A stretch of DNA of 64,000 bases from Desmodesmus armatus (taxonomy: Eukaryota; Chlorophyta; Chlorophyceae; Sphaeropleales; Scenedesmaceae), in contig VIIQ02000211.1 of the NCBI GenBank assembly GCA_007449985.2, positions 34,321 through 98,320 of the forward strand, read 5' to 3'. Below, piece by piece: positions 23,093 through 36,500 of the stretch; positions within the stretch are counted from its first letter, which is position 1; each line of letters opens with the position of its first letter. Under the pieces are notes generated by a model, which worked only from the letters and a program-made list of their open reading frames with translations, was not told where the DNA came from and searched no databases. Made by a program: the position numbers and the translations under genes.

Positions 23093-23326
23093 TGAGGATT
23101 TGGGTTGTGATGAAGGATCAACAGGATCAGCAAGGGGTTCTTGCCACCCAGGCTCGAGTGTGTTACTAATCAGTGCGGTTTATGGTTCAACCAGCTTTTC
23201 AATGGGCACTAGTTCGCTGGTTGGCACCAGGAATCGACGTTTAGGTAGACCAGATGTCTCCATGAATGGCTAGGGGTTGAGATGCAACGCCGAATCTAAA
23301 GCTTCACACTCGTTTTGCCCGGCACT

Positions 23327-26300
23327 ATGGCCGATTCTGTAGCAATTGCTATGTCAGCCCAGTGGAAACCTCTGGCGACCACTGCTGTAGTTTGCTTGGC
23401 CTACAGGTACGCTTGGCTTCACCGTCCAGCGTGGCAGGTCTGCTGCTGCACAATGCAAGGGGCACATGGCTTGCTCAGGACAAAACTTGCTGATACTGTT
23501 CAATTGGGGTCTGCAGTTGCTGGAGGAATTTGCTCACGTTGAGCTCGCTGAGCGACGTCCTGGTGAGCCTTCCTTCGCGGCTTGCGTTGGCTCTAGCAGC
23601 GTGCTCAATCACCTGCATTGCCCTGCTTCTTATGCACCAATGTTCACTGATTGTTTGTTTGTTTATGCAGCTCACCTCGCCAGGCTCTGCCGTGTGTCTT
23701 GTGGGTCTCTGCTTTGGCTGGTATGCCCATACAGCATTGTCCTCTTCAGGTGAGCGTGCTACGTTTGTATTGATGGGCCTGTCTGATACTTTGATGTTGA
23801 TTTGAATAGTGAGCTGGAAGGGAGAGCTTCTCTACTCATGCGGTTTCTTTGATTGTGCTTGTGGCTCCAGGTAGCGGCAGCAGCAGCAGTCCAACGTCCA
23901 AGGGGAAGGTCGCCCTGCCAAAGGGCTTGACTGCAGCAAGCCAGCAAACCGGGACCTCTAGTCAGGTGCAGCACAGCATGAGTGAGACAGCGGCCTTGGA
24001 GCAGACATCTACAGCAAGCAGTGGCAGCAGGCCGGTCAGGCTGGCAGAGCCTCCATTCAGTGCAGATCTGTCAGTCCCTTTAGGCAGCAACAGCAGGCAC
24101 CTGTACAGCAGCACCTGCAAGCCACGGCGCAGGCGGCTACCACGCCTCTCCATTGAGGTGAGCAGCAGCTTGCTGTCCTACTGCCCAGGGACCTTCTGTC
24201 ACCCCAGTTGCTCCTGCCCCCCATGACCGCCTTGCATGGGCACCACTCTAGTCCTCAGCCATCATGCATGCATACACACCAGCAGCTGCATCGTGCATCA
24301 ACTTGACCATTTCTGGATGGTGACCTATTGACGCGGTCATCCTTCCATGCGCCTGCCTGCTGTCCCGCAGTTGACCCCACTGCCTCGCCTGTCAGTCGAC
24401 TTTTCCAGCTACAGGCAGGCCAGCAGCAGCAGCTGCTCCCGCGCCTCCAGCATACGCCGCAGCCTGGACCGCTGCAGCATGATGCCCACTGATGCATCAG
24501 GCATGTGCGACGGCAGCAGCTGGGGCATTTCTGAAGAGCCCAGCAGCAGCGGCAGTGGGCTGGTGGGCTGTGCAAGCCTGCAGCTGCAGCAGCAGCTGCC
24601 CACACATGCAGTCGGCGAGGTGACAGACTCCCTGGGGCTGGGGCAGCTGTCAGAGGGTGTGGGCTTTATTGATGACGTCATAAACGAGACACACCTCCTG
24701 CAGGTAAGGCGGGGCGGCAGAAAGATCTCAGCTTGTCACCTGTACAGGAGCAGTGGTGCCTGCTTGCCAAAGGCCATGTATGTTTGGGGTTGCAGCTACC
24801 TGAGCTGATGGTGTGCTGTCAGTTGGTATGCAGACCCAGCCCATGCACGCATGCTGCTGCATATCACTGGCAGTGCTAAATTCCTCATGCACTGCCCTGG
24901 CCTTCTGCAGGTTGGAGCCATGATGGGTGAGTCTTCTGCTCGTGGTGCCCTAGCAGCCCGTGAGGCTGGTGGGCCCGTGGGTCACCCCAGCAGCTTCTAC
25001 GGCAGTGCTGACACCCTAGACCACCAGGAGCCTTGGGAGCTGCTGGTCTCTGAGGGCAATGACAGCGTGCTGTACTGGGGCTGGCGCAAGCCGCTGCGCA
25101 ACGGGCTGTACATGTAAGTGCTGCCGGGTCGGTTACTCTGTGTGCTTCACTGGTGGATCTGTGTGCTTCACTGGTGGATGTGAGCGTTGTGGATAAACTG
25201 GGCTTTGTAGGGGTTGGGTGCTGTCTGTGTGCATGGATGGTTTCATGAGGGCTCTCTGCTACAGCTGTGTGGTCCGGTGGGCATGTCGTGTCTTGGGTTG
25301 TGCTTGTGCGACGGTGATACTATCGAGCATGTACATCATGCCGGCTCGCCTCGTGCTGCTGCCTGGTTGGGTGCTTTGCGTTGGATGATTGCAGGTACAT
25401 GACCCGCAGTGTATTCCTGGGTGCCAGTCCTGCAGAGCTGAGGGCTTTCATGATGGACGATGCATACAGGGTGGTGTGGGACCAGTCCATGACAGTCCTG
25501 CGCCCCGTGGTCAGCCCAGACAGCGGCGCAGCAGGTGCAGCAGCTGGTGGCAGCAGCTGCAGCGGCGGCGGCAGCAGCAGCAATGCTGCAGTCGAACTCA
25601 TGGCAGCAGCGGCTGCTGCCCGCATCTCAGCATCAGGTGCCGAGGCAGACGGTACAGCAGCAGGACATGCGCAGGGGCCTGACAGTAGCAGCGGCATGCC
25701 CACAGGCCAGGAGGCGGGCGTCCTGCCGCATGAGAGCGTGGTCATGCAGGCGTTGGTGCAGTTCCCCAAGCCCATGGCCAGCCGCTCTTATCTATATGCG
25801 CGCCGCGTGTGGCCGCGGCCAGCAGACGGCGGCTGCTACTGCCTCAGCAAGGCCTGCACCCTGCCGCTCAGCACGCCGCTGCCCACCCTACCAGGCCGCA
25901 GCGTTGCTGTGGACGACTACTGCTCCGGCTGCGTGATCCGCGCGCCAAGCCCGCAGCTGCTGCCTCCTGGCACGGGTACTGCTGTGCCAGCTGCAGAGGT
26001 GTTCATGGTGTACTTTGAGGACTCCCATGTGCGTGCTGGCCTTGCAAACCTTGGCATCAAGAAGGGGCTGTGGCCCCTGGTGCAGCGCACTGAGAAGGCG
26101 CTGCGCGTCTACCAGGCAGGCGCAGCCGCCAACATGCACCTGCAGGCGCAGCCGGCAACCGACAGCGCGCAGGGCAGCTGCAGCGAACCAGGCGGCGTGA
26201 GCAGCAGCCCACAGCGCCAAGCTGGCATGAGTCGGTCGGCGTCCCTTGGGGCATGTGGTATGTCTGTCGCGCGCAGCAGCTCCCCAGCACTGAGCAGGTC

Positions 26301-27279
26301 TATCTCCCTGCAGGAGCCGGAGCACACACGCAGGCTGTCCTCTGCCTCCCTGCCCTGCTTCCCTCTGGAGCCAGGGCTTGAGGATGAAGAGCCCCTGCTG
26401 CCGGAGCCGGCTAGCAGCAGCACCGGCGCCTGCAGCCAGTGCAGCTGTAGCTGCAGCGCAAAGGCGGCAGCCGGCAGCACCAGCTGCTGTGCAGGGTCGG
26501 GGCAGCAGCAGGAGAAGCAGCAGAAGCCCAAGAGCAGCGGCTGGGGCTGGCTGGGTCGTATGGGCAGCACCGTTTGCGGGGTGATCAAGCAGTCTGGGCA
26601 GCTGCTGGCGGCTGCATCCGGTGTGCTGTGGCGCTCCGGGCCGTCTGTTGCATGGGCGCTGCCACGCTTTGAGTGGAAGGTGCTCAACTGGGCACTGCAG
26701 CATGTGGCAGGCACCAGGCAGCTGCTGCTGGGAGATCCTGCAGCAGCAGCAGGGGGTGCACACAGCACCAGGGCAGGCGGCAAGCTGGCACACCTCAGTA
26801 GCCACCCACTGCCCGAGTGGGCAAGGCCAGCAGTGGTTGCCAAGCTGACGACCCAGGTTGTACGGCGGCTGCCGTCCCACCCTATCACTACGGGGGAGCT
26901 GCTAGCAGCGGCAGCGGAGGAGCCTGCAGCTATAGCTACGGTGCGTTCTGAGCCTGCCATGCAGCTGCGCATGGCGTATGCGGCTGCTGCTGCAGGCAGC
27001 TCGGCAGGCAGTTGTGTCAGCAGCACAGCAGGCAGTGATGCGACCTCATTCTCGGTCAGCTGCTCCAGCTGCGGCTGCTGCTGTGGAGGTAGCGCTGGCG
27101 GCAACAGCAGCAGCAGCGGCAGCCGTCGCTGCCAGAGCGCGGGCGGCAGCAGTGTCAGCAGCCTTGTCAGGGATGAGACGGGGGGCAGGCGGCACCGCAG
27201 GGTCATGGTCAAGCTGGTGCAGACTGCAGGCCTTCGAGTGGCTCGCAGGATGGCCAGGATGGCTGGCATTACTGAGTGA
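23327..27279 (+). CDS. START lipid-binding-domain protein with N-terminal membrane segments
   Basis: Complete model: exons 23327-23406, 23517-23562, 23671-23749, 23871-24157, 24371-24703, 24911-25113, 25395-27279. Phases are continuous through 2913 nt, giving 970 residues. The N-terminal 70 residues hold hydrophobic segments (WKPLATTAVVCLAY and SPGSAVCLVGLCFGW), so the protein is probably membrane-anchored. A Ser-rich linker follows. A START domain runs from about residue 300 to 560: EPWELLVSEGNDSVLYWGWR, NGLYMYMTRSVF, VVWDQSM, VQFPKPMASRSYLYARRVW, and a C-terminal helix with AGLANLGIKKGLWPLVQRTE. START domains bind sterols, phospholipids or ceramide and move them between membranes. An Ala/Ser/Gly-rich insert splits the domain. 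The last 400 residues are mostly low-complexity with Ser-Arg clusters that could be phosphorylated. The lipid bound is unknown. Confidence 0.85.
25138..25180. repeat. Tandem duplication of a 21-bp unit in a START gene intron
   Basis: TGTGTGCTTCACTGGTGGAT occurs twice in direct succession. Simple slippage-type duplication inside the intron before exon 25395. Confidence 0.8.
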
Positions 27280-30200
27280 AGCAAGTGGATGCCCACGACC
27301 ACGTCTGTGCTTGATCCTCATGGCGTTTGTTTACTGCTGCTGTCTGCTTGAGAGAGCAATGAGGGCCCTGCATTGTGTGAGGTTGTGGGAGCAGCTCTGT
27401 TGCTGGTGCTGTGGGTTCGACCCAGAGGGCTTCTGCACTCAAGCCCCCTTGCGCTTTGCATGCATCACCTGCTATGAGGTGTGTGGGGTGGCTGTTCCCA
27501 GGAGAGCCGTGTCCTTCCTTACGGGCTTTGTTGTGTCCTCTAATCAAGCATGTTGATGCAGCTAGGCTGCTCATGCTGCGTGTGGGCGTGTGTGTTGTGT
27601 ACACCACGAGAGCGGTGTGATGACGGCAGCTGCTGCAGCCAGCAGAGGCCCAGCCAGGGTGTGTAGGTTTCATCACAGCACGCAGACACACGGCACAGCA
27701 GCAGGCTGTGTCAGCACCACATCCCAGCCCAGGTCATGTGGGTTTAGGGCTATCAGGGCTATATCCTCCCGACATCGGTCTCATTTGGTTGGTTGCGGTG
27801 TGCTTGCAGGTTTTTTTGACCGCATGGAGGTCCACAACTGACCGATTTCTGTCGGTGGTGGCAGCACAGGGTGTGCTGCTGAACCGCTTTGCATGCCCTT
27901 GTGATGGGCAGATACCCACTGTCATGCTTGCCGCCCATATATCACGCGCTTGTTGACGCAAGCAGCCACCTTTCCAAAGTCGTCGGCCTGTTTGCGTTGT
28001 CAGGAGGAGGATGTGCACACCAGTCGGTGGGTGTGGTTTTGCTGGCCTAGTTGGTGCTGTGGTTGCAGTTTTCAAGTTGAGCTTCCACAGCTCACCATTC
28101 ATATCATTATGTCACAATGCGATGCATGCCTGTCCATGTTGGTGGCGGGCAACACGTGTTGCATGGGGCCCAGGCCCTGATTCTTTTGTTTGGATCACCA
28201 AGATTTGCCCACGACAGGGGCTGCGGCTGCTTGGAGCTGTTGTCCTGTCATTGATGAGCACAGCAAATGCTGTGTGATGCAGCAAGAGGGGGCAGCCAGA
28301 AGGGTGTTACCGTCGCCCCAAAGGCTATTTTGATGCAGGTGTTTGTGGTTTAGTCTGACTGTTGGCTGCATTTGGCAGGCCTGCTTGCAGGCCATATGTG
28401 TGGGTGCGGCTTTGAGATCATCAGCAGGGCCATTGACTGGGTGCTGACTGGCTGTGTGATACTGGCTGTGCAGATGCAGGGCTGCTATGGCTTCCTGCAT
28501 CCTAAGGAGGACAGTGGTTCTGTGTTTGAGACAAAGCTGGCAGCATTGTGGACGGTGTTGCTGCTGATATGTGTCCCTTCAAGGCAAGTCATACTTCGAT
28601 CACCCAGGTAGCGCCTGCTTTGGGAGCGGCTGGTGTGTGTTGTGGTGTGCCAGTCGTGCACTCCCTGTGGGGTGACAAGGCAAGAGTCTCCGTGCCCGAG
28701 AGCTAAGAGGGGTTGAGAAGTTCACGTGACATATCTTGAGGAGAAGCAGCGAAGCAAGCAGCAGACAAGAGGCAGCTGCACTATATCTTGTTGTTGTTGC
28801 TGTGGTGTCTGCCAGCTCCCTGTGCTGCCATGGCTTGCACATTAGCCAGGCTGCTAGGGGTGTTGGAAGCTGGCTGAGAGTGCTTGCTGGCAAGCTGTAT
28901 ATGCCTGCAGAGGCTTTTGGGTTGCCTGCTGGTTTGTTGTGCAGTAGGGCTTTAGGCAATCAAAGGTTTGTGGGAGGGCTGGGTGGGCGGTTGGCAAGGT
29001 CAGTTGGTGCCAAGCAAGCGTCCACGTACGTGCCTTGCGTGTCTCGTGCTGCCGCTACTAGGCACTGCCTGGCAGGGGTGTGGGAGCAGGGCAGGGCAGC
29101 GTGTGGGGCTGGTGGGTTGTGTGGTGACGCGCAGTTGTCTTGGCGTGTGTGTGAAGCCCTGTTTGTGTGTCTTTCATACCAGGGAAAAGTCTTACAGGGG
29201 TGGCAGTGCGGGACACGCAGGGTTACACAGGGTGTTTGATGGGGGCTGGTCACCGGGCAGGTGACCGCCCACTGCTAGGTGGCTGTGTGTAGGCCGTTGC
29301 GGCGGCAGCCAGCCAGCCTGGCGCAGTGAGCTAGTAGTACTGTCTGTCTGTTGCCATGCAACAATTTTGCGTACGTTTCCCTGCCATGCGAGGTTTCTGT
29401 GGTTGTGAGATGCTGTGTGGCGAGAATGCTAGCCTGGGGTGGCCAACCTGTCACCTGACAGGTGATGGATGCGGCACGTATTGCACCTTCAGCGGTTCCG
29501 GCCGTTATTTTCCCGCGGCCTATACGAGGCTGTAGCACTCTTGGTGTCGATGGAGGAGGGGCCTCATGCTTCTCACACAATCGATGTCACTCACTCACGC
29601 AGGAGTGGGGCTCGTGCCTCAGGCAGCATCTGCAGCCCACAGCATCCCATACGCAGCTTCCGTTTATCCATCTTTATGTTGTATGCTGGCCTTGCAGCCG
29701 CTCGAATGACTTTGGATGGGGAGTGGGTGTGCTTCGCGCCCGTCGTTTCTGTTGATTATGGTGGCGCGAGCCACGCGACAATTTTGCTGCGAGCACAGTG
29801 TGAGCGTTCGGTTGTGTATCACTGTGTGTAGCTGTGTCCTATTTGATGATCAGTGTACTTTAGGGGAGGAGCAGGCGGGGTGGTTGTGAGGGTGTCTATT
29901 GTTGGCACCACAAGTGCTTAGGTGTGTGTGGATAAGCAGGTCAGTGAGGCTTGGAATTTCAGTTACAGAGGTACACAATCATCTGCAGCATTACGAGCAG
30001 AACATCAGATGCGAAACTGTGCTGGGCCAGCACTGGATTGGTGCGCAGCTGTTGAGTAGTGAGGCAGCCAGAAAAATATGTTGCAGACTGTGATGTCTGT
30101 GGTTGGTGGAGACAGCATCGGTGGTGTAGGCTGAGAGGCAACTGACCTGCAGAATTGTAACAAGTCCCAACGCCCGTGGCTTGTGTGCAGCAAGGCTTGT

Positions 30201-30570
30201 GCGCAGCAAGGTTTCTGGTGTCAGTTTATGCCACCAGGCCACTTTTCCATGCCACTTGTGTTGGCAAGTACTTCTGGTGTCACTACGCGTCACAATCGTG
30301 GTTAATATTCAGTAAAACAACTCAACAACGTAACTTAGTTGTCCAGAACTGCATGGTTCTGTCCCACGCAGTTCATAAGCCTTTTGCCTGGACATAAGGT
30401 CACTAAAACCTGTGCTGTACTGCCGGAACGGTGTTGCTGTTCACGATGCCGACAATGTGGCATCGCATATCACGTTGCAGTACATCTTTATCTGGCCTGT
30501 CACCCTCTGCCGCCTTGATCATGATGGCGAGCAAGTGATCTGAGCCTAGAAGGTTTGTCTGCAAGGAATC
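27280..30570. other. No supported gene; G+T-rich flank
   Basis: Downstream of the START gene the + strand is conspicuously G+T-rich for about 2.6 kb. Several open frames of 100-190 residues occur (for example 28736-29239 and 29469-29831). They are Cys/Gly/Val-rich in the way expected of biased sequence and match no family I know. No TGTAA was seen until about 30157. It may be a very long 3' untranslated region or an unannotated transcript. Confidence 0.4.
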
Positions 30571-33500
30571 ATGAGGCGCACTCACCTAGCCCTGGCGTTG
30601 TGTGGACTGACAGCGGTTTTCACGCTGTCGTCTGCATTCAAGGCACACGACTTCAAGGTACGGACGGCACTTGCTGTTGGGTGGGGCAGATGAGTCCAGA
30701 CACTGTCTAGAGAGCAGCTGTCATTCAGCTGTGTGTGCCGGTGTAGAAATAAATGCGTGTTGGTCTTACAGTCGGGCTCGTTTGTTCTGTCTGCGTCTGT
30801 CCTGCCATCTGGGCAGGGCAAGCAGCTGATCAACTGACGTAACTGCCTCGCTTTGCTGTCTCTGCAGACGTGTGACACCAACAACTTCTGCAAACGCAAC
30901 AGAGGCACTGTCAGCTCGTATTCTGTAGATCCAAAGAGCCTGAAGGTCCAGGGTGCAGAGCTCCATGCAGTTGTCACAAACACAGCTGCAAAGCAGAGCT
31001 TCAACTTCACTCTGCGCGCATACGGGCCAGTCATCCGCCTGATTGTAGACGAGCTTGACAGCGATGATCAGGTCCCGAGGTATCAGGTCCCAGACATTCT
31101 GGAACCCTCTCTGGAGCAGCAGGCAACCTCATGGCAGTCGCCCCAGGCCACAGCCAAGAGCTGGTCTGGCAAGGTTGGTGATGTGACCGTCCAAGTCACG
31201 TTTGCCAACTTCCAGGTGGAGGTGCTGGTGGGCAAGACACCTGTGCTGGTGTTCAACAGCAGGTCAATGTTCACCATGGAGCACCCACGCAAGAAGCAGG
31301 TGGGTATGTTTGCAGGCGGGGGGCGGGGGACATCCAGCACCTGCTTGCCCAGTTGTTTGGGCAGGTTGCCGGGGGTTGAATGAGTGCTTGCTTGCGCAGC
31401 AGCTGCTGCTTCATGGTTTTATTTTCGGGCCCCAGCAGCAGTATCAGCGGTCAGGCAAAGGCCAGGCTTGCACGGGGTGCCAGTGCAGGTGCTATATGCG
31501 GCAGCTGATGTTGGTGTTGTTGGCTATGCAGTACTGATGCTCTGATCTGTGGCTGTTGCAAGTGTCCCGATGCGGGGGGGGGGGATTCCGTGGGACGCTG
31601 CTCAACGTTGATGTCGTCTGCTGGTGCTGTGTGCTGTCTGTTGCTGCAGGAGGGTGACCCTGAGGGGTGGTGGGAGGAGACCTTCAACGGCCACACTGAC
31701 AGCAAGCCATCAGGGCCTGAGGCCATCAGCATTGACCTCAGGTTCCCTGGCTACAAGCACGTTTACGGCATCCCGGAGCGTGCAACAAACTTCTCCCTGC
31801 AGCCAACAGCAGGTGTGTATGGGTGGGTGGGTGCAAGGGTGCGATACCAGCGGCAGCAGCAAAGCAGGGAGCGGCAGCAGGTGCAGACAGCAAAGTCTGG
31901 CTAGGCTGGCTGATGGCACACTGGTGTTTCTGCAGAGGAGCCTCTTTACTCTGCAGCCTAGGGTATTGAATCTGCACAAGCAGTTCCCAAGAAGCAGCCG
32001 GAATAAGGTGACACGGCTTCCACTTTGCTAGCAAGGCGCCGTATCGACGTGGCTTGTCAACATTTCAAGCGTTTGGAGGCTGACCGCTCATGTGTTTGGG
32101 AGCTGACCGGAAGTTGGAGGTCAGGCAAGGACAGTAGCATTGCTGTTGTAGTGCCTATTTCACCCCACGCTCATGCATTGTACTGCTGCATTTTGTACTG
32201 CTGCTTCTTGTACTGATGCATTTTATACTGCTGCAGGCTCTGGTGTTGTGTCTGACCCGTACCGCCTGTACAACCTGGATGTGTTTGAGTACGATCACTA
32301 CTCACCCTTTGGGCTGTACGGAGCCATCCCTGTGCTGGTGGCACACAAGGCGGGATTCACAGTTGGGGCCTTCTGGTGAGTGGGCATGCTGCAGGCAGCA
32401 TCAGCAGGACTCATGCCATCTACAGCAGCACAGATCACAAGCAGCCGCCAGCTGTGAGCCACAGATCTGAGCCTGCTGTAGTACACGAATGCCTGCTGCC
32501 AAGCTGCGGCTTGGCAGAGGGACCAGCCCGCCTAAGGCGAGGCTTGGTGCAAGCGCTGACAGAGTGTGCTGGTGCGCCTTCTGCCACCCCCTGCAGCAGC
32601 ACTGACAGCAGCTGCTGCAATCACCTTTCCGTGTCTCTGTGCCAGTCTATCATGTGCTGACATCCTGTGCTGACATGCTTCCATATTGTCATGACATGTC
32701 ACGACCTGTCTCATCTGACACGCTGTGAAGACGCGTCATTGTTTATCCTGTAGTTGAACCCTAATAGACATGCGCTGGGCACGTCCACATTTTCTGAGAA
32801 ATTCGGCAGCCGCATGTCAAGGGGTGTGATGTGCATGCGTTCAATAAGCTGCTGAGTTGTACATTGCGAGCCTTGATTTAAAAATTGCATGTGTGTGCTC
32901 CTTGCAGGTTGAATGCTGCTGAGATGTATGTCGATGTTGAGGCTGTGCGGGGCGGTGACAAGGCGGTGCAGTGGATCAGTGAGAGTGGCATCCTGGACCT
33001 GTTCATCATGACAGGACCCACACCCGCAGCTGTCACCCAGCAGTACGCAGGGCTCACAGGCACTACAGCCATGCCTCAGCTGTTTGCACTGGGCTACCAC
33101 CAGTGCAGGTAAGCACTGGCTCTTTTGGGGGGACATGCGTTCCTTGTGATCTTGGGGAAGGGGTTGGGCGGGGGGAATTGACCTACTGCCTGAACGCACC
33201 GATGATTCCCTGCAAGTTGACGGCTGCTGTAACTAATGTTAGACAGTATATCAGGACCCACACCTGCAGCCGTTATGCAGCAGTAGGGCTCACAGGCACT
33301 ACTGCCATGCCTCAGCTGTTTGCATTGGGCTACCACCAGTGCAGGTAAACACTGTTCGATGACTAGGTCCAGTGGCGGAACTTGCTATCAGGCTCTATCA
33401 TTGCATCACTCACCTGGTTGGCAGGACATGCAGAAATGGGGAGCCAAAGGGGGGAGAGGGCACGCGAGAGAGCAAGTATGTGCTGAGCGACGGCTGTGTT

Positions 33501-36500
33501 GTGCTTGGTGTGCTGCAGGTGGAACTATAAGGATGAGCCAGACACGTATGCTGTTGATGCCGGCTTCGACGAGCACGCCATCCCATATGACGTCCTGTGG
33601 CTCGACATTGAGCACACAAATGGCAAGAGGTGTGTCGCTGCCGCGGGTTTGTTTTTGCCAGTTTTGCCGGGAGTGGACCCTGCTTCAGCCATAGCATACT
33701 CACTTCCCCTCCTCCTGCGCGCACCACTGCATTGTTTGGGTGGATAGAATTTGCCGCCGTTGGGTATGACAACCATGACCAATACGATGCGCCAATGCAC
33801 ACCAGGTGCCGTGGATGTGACCTTGCCTGACTTGGTGTGTGTTTGGCTGCTGCAGGTACATGACGTGGGATGCCTCGGCCTTCCCCCATCCTGTTGAGAT
33901 GCAGGAGAGTGTTGCTTCCCGTGGTCGCAAGATGGTGACCATTGTTGACCCCCATGTGAAGCGTGACTACAGCTACTACATTCACAAGGAGGCATCAGAC
34001 AAGAAGTACTACGTCAGGAAGAAGGACGGCTCTGAGTTTGAGGGCTGGTGCTGGCCAGGTGGGTTGGGTTGTGTGTTTTCACTCGGGGCTAGAAGCTTGG
34101 AAAGCCACAATCTTTGATGCTGCATCCGCAGTGTGCACCGCTGCCACCTTTCAGGCAGCTCCAGGATCGGCAACCAGCCATGCCAGGCTCCCCCCCCCCC
34201 CCCCCCCCACATGACCACACTCCACCCCCGTGCGCCCAGAACCATCTGCCACAAATTTGCTCTTTTTTATTCCCCTCCAAGCTCCTCCTCCCACCTTGAC
34301 ATGACCAACCCCGGGTCCGTTCTTGGGCCACCCAGTTCACCCCTCTCTTCCACTGCCATGTGCACCGCCACGCCCCTGTGGCCCGCCCCCCAAACCCCAA
34401 CCCCATCTGCAAGTGGAGGCTCTTCCTCCTGCTGTGACGGCTCCCGCCCCCCGCTGTCCTTCGTACCCTGCACCCACACCCTCTGCCCCCCCCCCTTCCC
34501 TCTCCCTGTGCCCCTCCAGGCTCCTCCTCCTACCTTGACGTTACCAACCCCGAGGTCCGCTCCTGGTGGGCCACCCAGTTCACTCCTGACAAGTACCAGG
34601 GCAGCACCAAGCACCTGTACATCTGGAACGACATGAACGAGCCCAGCGTGTTCAACGGGCCTGAGATCACAATGCACAAGGACGTGCTGCACCACAACGA
34701 CGTGGAACACAGGTGGGTGAACTCCTGACTGGTTACCAAATGAGGCACACTTGACCTTTACCCAAAACCCTAGAGTAATCCCTAAAACCCTTGAACCCCA
34801 ACCCTAAACCCTGAACCATGCACAAGGACGTGCTGCACCACAACAACGTGGAACTGCCTCGAGAAATGAGGCGCAGTTGAGAATCAGCGGTCTAGAGAGA
34901 AACATGTGGAAAGTATGACATCAATTGGTAGTGGCAGGTCGACTGACACACCACTGGGTGTCATTTGCAGTTCAAGACGACACTCTATGCTTTGAGTGGG
35001 GGCTGTCAAGCTGACCTGCTGCTGCTGCTGTGTTGTTCTCCCCCCCCCCCCCCCCGCCCTCCAACCGCCGTCAATGTACCCCCAGGGACATCCACAACAT
35101 CTTTGGCTACTACTACCACCTTGCTACTGCTGAGGGGCTCATCCACAGGGGCAATGACAAGGAGCTGTACGGGGAGCATGGGGACAGGCCATTCGTGCTC
35201 AGCAGGGCATTTTTCTCAGGTAGGGGTGGTCACGCTGGCGTGTTGAACGCTGGAGTGTCAGGGGTTGCACTTCAGCAATCTTGCTGCAACTATGAACCTA
35301 CTGATAGTGATGTCGGGGTGCATGCCAGTGAGGGCATGTATGGCATAACATGGCAAGACTGCTGCTTAGTCCATCTGCGCCCTGTTGCCCCTCTGGCCCC
35401 AGCCACGCAGCACATTAATCACACTTGATCGGGTCAAAAGTGCTAGTGGTTGTACAGACTGGGGGCCGGTGGGAGTCCGGCCCCCTGTGGTAACCCAAGA
35501 ACATGTGCGATGCCAGTGGAGGTGCTTCCATGCACCTCCACTCCCTTCCCGTCTTACAACAGCGCCCTTGCTGCCTCCCCTCCTCTTCCACCTCCCCTCA
35601 CTGCCACTCCCCCGCCCCCCCCCCTCCCACACACACACACACACAGGCACCCAGCGTGTGGGTCCCATCTGGACGGGTGACAACGCGGCGCAGTGGAGCC
35701 ACCTGTCTGTGTCAGTGCCCATGCTGCTCACCCTCAACATGGCTGGACTGCCCTTCAGTGGGGCAGATGTGGGCGGCTTCTTTGGCAACCCTGACCCTGA
35801 ATTGCTCACAAGGTGATAGTGGAGGGCTTGATGAGGGGGGGAGGGGGCGGTGGTGGTGGGGGGGGGGAGGGGGGCATGGCATATGGTTATAACCACAGTG
35901 GAATGGAAACCTGCACCGGCTGCAGCAGGTGGGATGCATTGTGCTGGCTATGGGCACTTTGTGCAGGTGCATGTAGGTATCTGGAGGTGTGTTGCTGGCG
36001 GTTGTAGCAGTTTTCAAGTATGTTCGTATGTTGGCAATCACAGTGTGCCTTGCTTTGAAACAAGGCTCCCTTCCTTTCTCCAGGTGCTTCTGTTTGCAGG
36101 GTGCCAACTAGAGGGTTACAGCGCAGTATCATCATCAGGATAGCAGTAAGACAGTCTGTATACAGTCGGTCAGCAACTCCTGACGTGTGGTGTGATGTTG
36201 TCTCCATGTGCAGGTGGTACCAGCTGGGTATCTACTACCCCTTCTTCCGTGGCCACGCCCACCTTGAGACACAGAGGAGGGAGCCCTGGCTGTTTGGGGA
36301 GGAGACAACCCGGCGTGTGCGCGAGGCCATTCGGGGCCGCTACATGCTGCTGCCATACATCTACACACTGTTCAGGTGGGGGCGGAAGTTCTGTGGGGGG
36401 TGGGGGTGGGGGGGCTACTGCACCTTTGGTGTGGATGTCTGTGGATGCCCTGTCACAATAGCCGTGTCTGGGTTGTCCTTTCGGTTGCTGGCCCATCGTG

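Noticed and set aside
25888..26880. 330-residue open frame on the - strand
   Set aside because: Another shadow of the same START exon, with no family motif and no splice logic.
26109..27302. 397-residue open frame on the - strand
   Set aside because: It is antisense to the START gene's last exon. Its Leu/Pro/Ala-rich composition is what CAG/CTG-rich coding DNA gives on the opposite strand.
27405..27432. GGGTTCGACCC, resembling a tRNA T-arm
   Set aside because: The loop is too short and no acceptor stem, D-arm or anticodon arm could be drawn around it.
28736..29239. 167-residue open frame on the + strand
   Set aside because: It lies in G+T-rich flank and is Cys/Gly/Val-rich with no motif. 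Such frames are expected from the base bias.
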